From the NCBI RefSeq assembly GCF_020524165.1, contig NZ_JAIVKU010000003.1:1-48134 (forward strand): a stretch of 48,134 bases of DNA, given 5' to 3'. A model generated the notes under the pieces. The model did not search any database. It saw only the letters and a program-made list of their open reading frames with translations, and was not told the origin of the DNA. The number at the start of each line of letters is the position of its first letter. The first letter of the stretch is position 1. Made by a program: the position numbers and the translations under genes. Origin of the DNA: Guptibacillus hwajinpoensis (GTDB taxonomy: Bacteria > Bacillota > Bacilli > Bacillales > Guptibacillaceae). This document shows positions 25,237-33,300 of this stretch, one piece after another.

Positions 25237-25995
25237 GAGTATTTCTTTCGTTCCTGCTGAATAGGCATTGTTACTTGAAATCGTCTTAATATTGTCTTCT
25301 TCTGGCTTTTCTCCCTCGCCAACCCAGTAAAACGTAATGTTCTCTAAATCATGTTCTCGTGCCGTCACTGCCATGACCATATCACCGTGGCTGTCTCCAA
25401 ACACAAATACTTCCTCAGTTGATTTAATCTCATCAAGGATCCACGTAGCGCCAATTTTCTTGGTTAAATCCGGATGGATGACATCAACTCCATAAGTAGA
25501 AACGGCGATTTTATTGCCAGATTCAGAGGAAATGGATTCTACATCGTTTGCATACTCCTGTAGTGCTTCACGAGTTTTCTTTAAATGTTCCTTATCTCCA
25601 GGATCACCGTGAACGGCTTCAACCGTTCCCATTGATTCTTTCGTTTGATCCCATTGAATCAGCCCTTCATACTTCTCTTTTTGGCTAACTTTGTATAACT
25701 TGTCTTTCACTTCATCAGAGATCACATACTCTTCATCAAGATCCCACGAAGAAATATCTGTACCGCGTCCTTTAATGGCACCGTGTTCAGATACACAATA
25801 AAGGGAAGACCAGTCAATTTCATCATCAAAGAGCGGGAAAAGATAATCAGAAAGCCAACCTCTCGACCGACCAGTTACAAAAGAAAGGACGTGTCCGTCT
25901 TTAGCGAGTTTTTCAATTTTCTTCACAGCGTCTTCATCAGGTCTAGCGTTCTCATCCGTTAAAACACCGTCTACATCAAACATATATAAAGCCAT
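25219..25995 (-). CDS. HAD-superfamily hydrolase (Cof-like)
   Basis: This 258-residue HAD phosphatase has motif I MFDVDGVLTDENARP (DxD nucleophile pair), motif II FVTGRSRGWL, a cap domain in the middle and motif III-IV VFGDSHGDMVMAV. The cap placement (between motifs II and III) and the GDSHGDM motif suggest the Cof/sugar-phosphatase-like class IIB group. The substrate is unknown. The minus-strand SD AGGAG is 9 nt before the ATG, and a likely sigma-A promoter lies at 26031-26060. The gene ends inside the terminator shared with the Gfo/Idh/MocA gene. Confidence 0.88.
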   Translation of the reverse strand: MALYMFDVDGVLTDENARPDEDAVKKIEKLAKDGHVLSFVTGRSRGWLSDYLFPLFDDEIDWSSLYCVSEHGAIKGRGTDISSWDLDEEYVISDEVKDKLYKVSQKEKYEGLIQWDQTKESMGTVEAVHGDPGDKEHLKKTREALQEYANDVESISSESGNKIAVSTYGVDVIHPDLTKKIGATWILDEIKSTEEVFVFGDSHGDMVMAVTAREHDLENITFYWVGEGEKPEEDNIKTISSNNAYSAGTKEILEKHIG

Positions 25996-26030
25996 TCGAG
26001 CACGCTCCTGTTCTAATAAGATTAGTAACT

Positions 26031-26060
26031 AGTATATCGCTGGGGGAGGAGAAGGGGCAA
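26031..26060 (-). promoter_or_regulatory. Likely sigma-A promoter of HAD gene
   Basis: On the minus strand TTGCCC (26060-26055), 18 bp, then TATACT (26036-26031), 35 bp before the ATG. A short inverted repeat CTAAT-AAG-ATTAG follows in the leader. Confidence 0.55.
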
Positions 26061-26062
26061 AT

Positions 26063-26092
26063 AAAAAACCCGGCTTAGATGAGCCGGGGTTT
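26063..26092 (-). terminator. Terminator of regulator/pro-peptide operon
   Basis: On the minus strand AAACCCCGGCT pairs with AGCCGGGTTT (one bulge) and is followed by six T. It ends the cassette six bases after the pro-peptide stop codon. Confidence 0.85.
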
Positions 26093-26097
26093 GTTGA

Positions 26098-26235
26098 CTA
26101 GATATGAATTTCAGTTTTTGATGGGCTTGAGTCAGGTACTCTGTCGTGAGAATCAGGTACCCTGTCATGGTTACCTAGAGTAACAACTCCTACCAAGCTA
26201 GTAATAAGTAGTGCATTTACGATAAACTTTTTCAT
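26098..26235 (-). CDS. Secreted signalling pro-peptide with tandem HDRVPDS repeats
   Basis: This 45-residue minus-strand gene encodes an export signal (MKKFIVNALLITSLVGVVTL) followed by GN, two exact copies of HDRVPDS, then SPSKTEIHI. The two 21-bp copies (26149-26169 and 26128-26148) differ at four positions, all synonymous, which argues for selection on the peptide. AAAGGGAG gives a good SD. It starts 14 bp after the stop of an HTH-TPR regulator and is followed by a terminator, the arrangement of nprR-nprX, plcR-papR and rap-phr cassettes. The mature signal is probably a 5-7 residue peptide within DRVPDS(H), made by extracellular proteolysis and re-imported by an oligopeptide permease (inference). 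Confidence 0.82.
   Translation of the reverse strand: MKKFIVNALLITSLVGVVTLGNHDRVPDSHDRVPDSSPSKTEIHI
26128..26169 (-). repeat. Tandem 21-bp coding repeat (HDRVPDS x2)
   Basis: Two adjacent 21-bp units differ at positions 3, 9, 18 and 21, each a silent third-base change. Both units encode HDRVPDS inside the pro-peptide gene. Confidence 0.9.
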
Positions 26236-26249
26236 GTTTTTCTCCCTTT

Positions 26250-27512
26250 CTAATTCATGATTTTTTTCCTGGCATCGTTCGCTAACCTAAAATAAAAACT
26301 TGAATTTTTATATTGGCCATTATTAAAATAATGGTCTGCCAGCAATTCGCCGTACTCTGAAACATAGTACCAACGAGTTTTTTCCTCAAAGTAGTCTACA
26401 GCTTCTTTGAGAATCATCTCTTGATTTTCGTTTTGTTTGTTACTAAGTTTCAAAATCAAGATTTTAAAATGATGGATATATTCTAAGTACTCTGCTTTAG
26501 TGACTAAATCCATACCGTCATTAATCGAATTACGAGCAAGACTTAAGTTACCACTTTTAATATATTCTGAAGCGATTAAATACAATGTTTTGGCTCGATC
26601 TTCAATCTCGTGAACTTCACTGTTTTGCAGAGCTAATTGATAGTATTTTAAAGCTAAATTCGATTCATTTTGGCAGGAGTATACATATCCTAGATCATGA
26701 TAAATGATACTTTTTAATCGCTTATCATTAAAGGATTCAGCATATTTTTGAGCGTTTTGGAAATGATGTTCAGCTTCTCCGTAATTCAGAATAACTCTAT
26801 TGTTCACACCTAATAGAATTTCTGTGTCTGATGCTCTCTTAAAGTTGTATTCTTTATTAAACATTTCAAGACATTTAATTGCAAGATTATTGGATAAAGT
26901 GATTTGACTAAGACGATTGTGTACAAGAGCTTGTTGGTAGTAAAACTCTGCCCATTCTGCCGAATTTGATTTCATGGAAGTAAGAAGAAAATGCGCTTTT
27001 TTATACTGTTCACCAGCTTCTTTAAATTTACTGTTTTGATAATAATATAAACCTAAAAAGTAAAAATAGTAGAATTCTAGCTGCTCAGAAAGCCTTTCCT
27101 GAACATGATATAACCTCTCTAAAATATCATTCGCTTTGTCAGTTTCTCTAAACAAAATATGATATCTAAACGTTAAGAGAAGATATTTCGTGAGCATGTC
27201 AGGGTCTTCCACACCATCAATCTCTTCATCGATGCGCTTTTTAAAGCTAATGACTTCCTCAAAGTTTCGTAGGCGCATTTCTTTATACCATGAATCGAGG
27301 TCATGATGTAATTTGTTCATCTTATCCTCATCATCAACCTGATCAAGAGAAACGCCTAACTCATTACAAAGATGTTCGACAAGTTCTTCACTAGGCTGGG
27401 CAAGGCCGTGTTCAATCTTACTTAAATACGGAATAGAACAGATACCGGAAGCAAGTTGTTCTTGGGTGATGCCTTTCATTTGTCTGAAGTATCGGATTTT
27501 TGCTCCAATCAT
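26250..27512 (-). CDS. RNPP-type HTH-TPR quorum-sensing regulator (NprR-like)
   Basis: This is a 420-residue cytoplasmic regulator. The N-terminal HTH_3 domain (residues about 1-58: AKIRYFRQMKGITQEQLAS, YLSKIEHGLAQPS) is followed by a long run of TPR-like helix pairs (for example YYQNSKFKEAGEQYKKAHFL, LNYGEAEHHFQNAQKYAES, ALKYYQLALQNSEVHEIEDR). Length and layout match NprR (about 420 residues) better than PlcR (about 285). In that family a re-imported peptide binds the TPR groove and switches DNA binding or Spo0F-phosphatase activity. The adjacent HDRVPDS pro-peptide is the obvious ligand (inference). AAGGAAG precedes the ATG, and a perfect inverted repeat lies about 48 bp upstream. Confidence 0.9.
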   Translation of the reverse strand: MIGAKIRYFRQMKGITQEQLASGICSIPYLSKIEHGLAQPSEELVEHLCNELGVSLDQVDDEDKMNKLHHDLDSWYKEMRLRNFEEVISFKKRIDEEIDGVEDPDMLTKYLLLTFRYHILFRETDKANDILERLYHVQERLSEQLEFYYFYFLGLYYYQNSKFKEAGEQYKKAHFLLTSMKSNSAEWAEFYYQQALVHNRLSQITLSNNLAIKCLEMFNKEYNFKRASDTEILLGVNNRVILNYGEAEHHFQNAQKYAESFNDKRLKSIIYHDLGYVYSCQNESNLALKYYQLALQNSEVHEIEDRAKTLYLIASEYIKSGNLSLARNSINDGMDLVTKAEYLEYIHHFKILILKLSNKQNENQEMILKEAVDYFEEKTRWYYVSEYGELLADHYFNNGQYKNSSFYFRLANDARKKIMN

Positions 27513-27559
27513 TCTTTGCTTCCTTTCTCCTAGAACTATTTGATTACAGTTTACTAAAA

Positions 27560-27577
27560 ATTCTCAGAAAAGAGAAT
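27560..27577. promoter_or_regulatory. Inverted repeat upstream of the RNPP regulator
   Basis: ATTCTC-AGAAAA-GAGAAT is a perfect 6-bp inverted repeat with a 6-bp spacer, 48 bp before the regulator ATG and 150 bp before the divergent 49-aa gene. It is of the right size for a dimeric HTH_3 operator and could be an autoregulatory site (inference). Confidence 0.4.
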
Positions 27578-27727
27578 AGTTTTGAGGTTGGGAAATATAC
27601 ACGAATTTATAGGGTTTAAATGCCTGTTTTTCGTTTGATTTTCCCAACATCGAAATGTCGAAAGAATTTTCGAACGATACTGACCATTATATGGTAAAAT
27701 GATGAAAATGAAAAGGAGGTGTCGAAA

Positions 27728-27877
27728 TTGCAAGAAGATCGTATTGAACGTGTAGAATCGATGATTACGAATTTGATTCAAATCATCGGTAGTATGAGAA
27801 AAGAACAGCACAACCTCGAAGAAAAACTTCAAACTCTTCAACAACAGCATCAGAACCTTCTCCATGAACGAGTTTAA
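27728..27877 (+). CDS. 49-residue coiled-coil protein
   Basis: The frame from TTG at 27728 encodes 49 residues: MQEDRIERVESMITNLIQII then GSMRKEQHNLEEKLQTLQQQ and HQNLLHERV. Heptad-like spacing of Ile/Leu over nearly the whole length predicts a coiled coil. AAGGAGG lies 9 nt upstream, and an extended -10-like box TATGGTAAAATG precedes it. It is divergent from the RNPP regulator gene, with about 215 bp between. I do not recognise it. An overlapping 103-residue minus-strand frame has no SD and looks like a shadow. Confidence 0.65.
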   Translation: MQEDRIERVESMITNLIQIIGSMRKEQHNLEEKLQTLQQQHQNLLHERV

Positions 27878-28016
27878 CCCCTCTTTTTACAGCTGATTTC
27901 TTAAAAAATGCGACTTACTCCCCACTTACAACCATTTTTTTCTAACTGTTAGTGTGATACTATTCTAGTGATTTGTCGAAAGATTCGTTATAAACTTAAG
28001 CGTATATGAATCATTC

Positions 28017-30110
28017 ATGGAAGAGGTGTCACAACTGAAAAGCAAAACTATGATTCTTTTTATGTTCTTTACTTTGTTTTTTTCTTTAGGTCCTATTGTC
28101 TCTGAAGCTCAATCGGATCAAGAGAAGGAGCGTATTCTTGTTACATATGATGATGCTAAAAGTCCCTCAAGGCAATCGAACCAATCTACGAAAGTAGAAG
28201 TGATTGAAGTACCAAAACATGAAGTAGATGAAACCATTGATCGTTTGAAGTCTAGTCGTGAGGTTAAGCATGTAGAAGAAGATCAACCCGTTTATTTGAT
28301 GGAGACAGAGTGGCCAAATGATACTTTCTTTTCTTATCAACAATCCTGGAGTGATCAGATCAATCTACTCAAAGGATGGCAGCGTGTCGGTAACAAATCT
28401 AGTATAGGAAAGGTAGCTGTGATTGATTCAGGTGTAGATCTCCTTCATCCAGACCTAAAAGCAAATCTAGTTGATGGAATAAACCTTGTGAATAGGACTC
28501 AAACGGTCCAAGACATTGATGGGCATGGCACAAAGGTTGCCGGCCTTATAGGAGCCGTAACCGATAATCAATTAGGTGTTGTTTCTCCAGCGCGCGGCGT
28601 TTCCATAATGCCAATAAAAGTGACAGAGAATGGAACGGGGAATTTATCAACGGTTGTCGAAGGAATTACCTATGCAATTGATCATGATGCAGATGTTATT
28701 AATTTAAGTCTTGGAAATTATAATAACTCTTTTGCATTAAGAACAGTGATTGAGGAAGCAGCCGCAAAGGATATTCTTATTGTAGGTGCAGCAGGTAACG
28801 ATAATGACGCAGCAGTTGTATTTCCAGCTGCGTATCCAGAAGTTCTTGCAGTAGCTTCTGTCCAGACAGGAACTGAAGAAAAGGCATCCTTCTCCAATTA
28901 CGGGTCACTTGTAGATCTCGCTGCCCCTGGTACGGATATTTATAGTACTTCTTTAAATGGGGATTACGCTTATGATAAAGGAACGAGTATGTCTGCCCCC
29001 ATTGTCGCTTCTTCAGGGGTCTTATTAAAAACGTATGCCCCGTATTTAACAAATAAGCAAACAGCTAAGCTATTAAAAGAATCTACTGATCCTCTAACGG
29101 GGTCTTATGAACTAGGTAGTGGCCTCTTAAACGTGGAAGAGGCCATAAACAACGTTACAGAGTATAAACGAGTTTACGGCGAAAATTCTATTGAAACAGC
29201 GGTAGAGATTTCCCAAAATAGCTGGGATTCACTGGATCAACAGGCAGTATCAATTGATGGGAAGAGTTTGAAAGGTCGATTTGTCGTACTTGCCCGTTCA
29301 GATGAATTTCCAGATAGTTTAGCAGCTTCTCCGCTTGCTTCTAAACTTGGGAGTCCCATCTTATTAACAAGAAAAAGTGGGTTATCGATCAGTGTACTAG
29401 ATGAATTAAATCGTTTATCAGCAGATCATGTTTTAATTATTGGTGGAGAAAATGCGCTTCCAGAGGCAATTATCCATCAGTTAAACTCGAATGGAATAAC
29501 AACTACGAGAATTGCCGGAGAAAATCGTTATGAAACGGCTACCGAAATTGCGAAGATTGTTGAAAACGAAACTACAACAGAAGCTTTTATCGTTTCAGGA
29601 GAGAATTTCCCGGATGCTTTATCGATCTCTTCTTTTGCATCGAGGTTTGAAGCGCCTGTTCTTTTTACAAAAAGCGACGCTTTACCAGATGCTACAAAAG
29701 TTTATTTAAACGGCTTAGGTCCTAAAAAAGCATATGTTATCGGAGGTGAAACAGTTATCGGTGAAAATGTTGTTTCTAAGATCACATCCTCAAACACAGA
29801 GCGAATTGGAGGAGAAGATCGTTTTGATACAAACTTTAAAGTGCTATTAAGGTTTGGGATCGAGGAGAATAGTGACGGGATTTATTTTGCGACAGGACTT
29901 AAATTTCCAGATGCTCTAACAGGGGGAGCTGCTGCTTCACGATCAGGTCAATCGATTATTCTCGTTCATCCGAATAAAGAAAATGTAGCTTTAAATAAAT
30001 CTATACTATATTTAAATAATCAAGGAGTAAGGAACTATCATGTGTTAGGTGGGCCAGCTGCGATCAGTGAAACGAAAGCCTGGCATATCGATCAACTTCT
30101 TGTTCATTAA
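28017..30110 (+). CDS. Secreted subtilase (S8) with three CWB2 repeats
   Basis: This is a wall-anchored subtilisin-like protease of 697 residues. A signal peptide (MILFMFFTLFFSLGPIVSEA) and an I9-like pro-domain to about residue 100 precede the catalytic domain. Its triad is Asp137 (AVIDSGVD), His170 (DGHGTKVAG) and Ser324 (GTSMSAP), with the oxyanion Asn in GAAGNDND. Three CWB2 repeats start near 383, 496 and 595 (YGENSIETA, IAGENRYETA, IGGEDRFDTN). The ATG at 28017 has no SD, whereas GGAAGAGGTG sits inside the frame and points to the CTG at 28035 or the ATG at 28050. The real start may therefore be non-ATG. Terminated by a strong hairpin. Confidence 0.9.
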   Translation: MEEVSQLKSKTMILFMFFTLFFSLGPIVSEAQSDQEKERILVTYDDAKSPSRQSNQSTKVEVIEVPKHEVDETIDRLKSSREVKHVEEDQPVYLMETEWPNDTFFSYQQSWSDQINLLKGWQRVGNKSSIGKVAVIDSGVDLLHPDLKANLVDGINLVNRTQTVQDIDGHGTKVAGLIGAVTDNQLGVVSPARGVSIMPIKVTENGTGNLSTVVEGITYAIDHDADVINLSLGNYNNSFALRTVIEEAAAKDILIVGAAGNDNDAAVVFPAAYPEVLAVASVQTGTEEKASFSNYGSLVDLAAPGTDIYSTSLNGDYAYDKGTSMSAPIVASSGVLLKTYAPYLTNKQTAKLLKESTDPLTGSYELGSGLLNVEEAINNVTEYKRVYGENSIETAVEISQNSWDSLDQQAVSIDGKSLKGRFVVLARSDEFPDSLAASPLASKLGSPILLTRKSGLSISVLDELNRLSADHVLIIGGENALPEAIIHQLNSNGITTTRIAGENRYETATEIAKIVENETTTEAFIVSGENFPDALSISSFASRFEAPVLFTKSDALPDATKVYLNGLGPKKAYVIGGETVIGENVVSKITSSNTERIGGEDRFDTNFKVLLRFGIEENSDGIYFATGLKFPDALTGGAAASRSGQSIILVHPNKENVALNKSILYLNNQGVRNYHVLGGPAAISETKAWHIDQLLVH

Positions 30111-30115
30111 CAGAT

Positions 30116-30145
30116 GAAGCGTCGCGTCGACGCTTCGTTTTTTTT
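30116..30145 (+). terminator. Terminator of first subtilase gene
   Basis: GAAGCGTCG pairs perfectly with CGACGCTTC (9 bp, CGT loop), followed by G and eight T. The rest of the gap to 30378 is A/T-rich; I see no gene in it. Confidence 0.9.
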
Positions 30146-30378
30146 GCAGTTTAAGGTCATATTCGTACATCTTTATCATTACGCCATTATTACGCTTTTA
30201 TGGACAAAAGTCCTAAAATATCTACAAATTATCAAAAAATTTCACAATTTTAACAGTAAAAGATTGACTATTAATCTCTTTATAATTAAACTGAAAATAG
30301 TGAATTATTCTAATTATTTCGAATTAGAGGGGGATCGATTGCAGGTATTTCACAAATTATTAAGGGGGATTTTATTAA

Positions 30379-33300
30379 ATGACGTTTAGGAAAAAAGTCC
30401 TGACAATTGTAGCAGGCGCTTCTCTTGTTGCTTCTTCATTCGCGGGGATGACGTATAATCCAGAAAAAGCTGAGGCTGCTTTGACAGAAACGAAGAAATT
30501 TAAGCTTCCAGTTACACAGGAAATTGCCTCTCTTGCTGCTAGTGAACAAGCAAAACAAGAATTGATTATTGTTGCAAACGAACACGGTGGACCTGACATT
30601 ACAAAAGAACTTGAGAAACTTGGCGTGAAAGTAAAGAAAAATACAAACAACTACTTGTATCTTGCTGAAGTCCCAACTAGTAAAGTTCTTCAAGTCTATC
30701 GCCTCGATTCTGTTGGCATGTTAGGAGCGAATAATGAAATCGTTCTTGATGAAGGACCAAGTGAAGACACTGATCTTAAACCAAAAGTCAAAAACCCTGA
30801 AGATGTGGTTAAACCTGCAACCGAAGAAACTCATTCGGCAACTGGTGTTGATGAGTTTCACGATAAATACGATGGAACTGGAATCAAAGTAGGGATTATC
30901 GACACAGGTGTCGATCCTGGTCATGAAGCCTTTACTCAATATAATGAAGAAGGCGAAGTAGTTTCTTCTAAAATTAAAGGCGTCGTTGATACAGTTGGAG
31001 AAGGAGACGTTTGGTTCCAACAGGAGGCACCAGAAGGCGACTCGATTACGGTAGAAGAAGGAACATATAAAACTGAAGGTATTGATGCTGAAGACGATAC
31101 ATATTATTTCGGTTCGTTGCTTCCAGCATCTTATGATGTAGATGGAGAAGGAAAAAAACTGTATCGTGATTTAAATGGTGATGGTAAAGGTGACGCTCAA
31201 TTTGATGTTCTTCTTGTAGATGATCAAGTCTATATCGATATGGATCAGGACAAAGATTTCACCGATGAAAAAGCATATGGTGAAGGCGATGTTGATAACA
31301 TGGATCTTAACCAGGAGGACGAAGTGGCTGGTGCTAACTTTAGAATTGCAAGCCCTAGTCCTACATATCAAGGGCACCAATTCCCGAATACAACTCTGTA
31401 TCCATTCCCAGTCGCGACAGTTTTCTTTGACGGCGATGGCCATGGTACACACGTATCTGGAATTACAGCTGCCAATGGACCTGAAAGTGAAAATGAAACT
31501 GGCGCTGTAGCAGCTGAAGGAGTGGCACCTGGGGCAGATCTATACGGTCTAAAAGTATTTGATTCAGCTGGTAGAACATATGGCTACAGTATTGCGAATG
31601 CAATGTACCTTGCGGCTGTACCTGAAGAATTTGGCGGGTTTGGTACAGATGTCGTTAATATGAGTCTCGGTTCTTCTCCAGACTTAAATGACGGTTCTGG
31701 CGCATACGCAAAAATTATTGAGGATATGGGTGAGCTATTCGATACCATTTATGTTACTTCAGCTGGGAATGATGGCCCTGGAGTTGATTCTGTCGGAGCA
31801 CCTGGTGATGGGATGAAAGCTCTGTCGATTGGCGCGTACATTAACAGTAAAATGTGGGCAACCGAATATGGTTATTATCCATATGGTAAAAATGCAGATG
31901 GCTCTCCAGTTCAAGGTGAAGGGTTATGGTACTTCTCCGCAAACGGTCCAACTGAAGATGGACAACAAAAACCAGACTTCGTGGCCCCAGGATCTGCTTA
32001 TGCATCTTTCCCAGAACACCTAGGGAATTATGAAGTGTTGCAAGGAACAAGTATGTCATCTCCATATGTCGCTGGTGCAGTAGCAACACTAAAGCAAGCT
32101 GCGCTTAAGGATCGTATTCCTTTTGATTATGAGCTTGCTCGTGAAGCACTTATTCAAACAGCTGTCCATGTGGATGGGTATAATCGTGTTCAAGAAGGTG
32201 CTGGTCTCATTGACGTACCGGCTGCCTATGAATACATTCGCAAGCATTATATCAATGAAGTAAAAGAAGTGAATGTAACAGTTTACCACGGTGAGAAAGT
32301 CTCCGGTGGACCTGGTCTATATGTTCGTAACAAAGAAGTTCCCGAAGAAGTAACAGTCATGGTAGAAAACCCAACAGATGAAACGAAGAACCTTAACATT
32401 TCTTCAAATGCTGATTGGTTCACTCCTTCGGTGAAGAGTATTAAACTTGCACCGGGTGAATTTAAGGAAATGACTGTTAAGTATGATAAGAGCAAGATGG
32501 ATATCGGCGTAAATGCAGGTACTCTATTAATTGATGATCCAGATACAGCTTATGCAGAAGCTCGCTCCTTCCAAACGATTGTTCTTGGAGAAGAATTTAC
32601 ATCTGAAGATCGTTTCCGTTTAACGCATGAAGATGAAGTTCAGTCTTCGAAAACAAAGAGCTATTTCTTTAATGTAGAAGAAGGCGCGCAAGAAGTTCGT
32701 TTTGCGTTAGAAGCTCTTAAAGAAAACGATGAATTCCAGGGACGCGTCAGGATGCTTGTTATGAATCCTGATGGGGATCAAGTTAACGCATTCCAAGGTT
32801 ATGCAGGTTATGATGGTCTTGGCGTGGAAGATTATGTTGCTAAAAGTCCTAAGTCTGGTGTTTGGGAAGTAGCGGTCTATGGTACTGCAGCTCCAAAAGA
32901 CGGTCTTGATATGAACAAATTTAAGTTAGAAGCATTCGTTCAGGATGTCGTAGCTAGTCCAGGTAGAATTGAACTTGGTAGTATCATGCCTGGTAGTGAA
33001 GTCTCTAAAACTGTGACCTTTGAAAACTATCTATCTACGAAACGTTCGGTAGAAGTAGTTGGTGGAGCATTTAGTAAACCAGAAACTGCTAAATCTCGTG
33101 AAACGGTAGCAGATGGCGGTGCTTATGATAAAACAATTACACTTAAAAATAATATTTCTCTTGATGTAGCCATTGGCAATACGAGTGATCCTGGTGACGA
33201 TCTTGATCTTTACCTCTATCGTTCGAAAGATGGCAAAATAATTGGAGATTATATTGCCATTGATGCGGATGGTGACTCTGAAGAATCATTTACTCTGAAA

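Noticed and set aside
27554..27865. 103-residue minus-strand frame opposite the 49-aa coiled-coil gene
   Set aside because: The plus-strand frame has a strong SD and promoter-like box; the minus frame is Phe/Leu-rich, has no SD and looks like a shadow.
30114..30389. 91-residue plus-strand frame between the two subtilases
   Set aside because: Starts inside the terminator, is A/T-driven in composition, has no SD, and overlaps the SD and start of the next gene.
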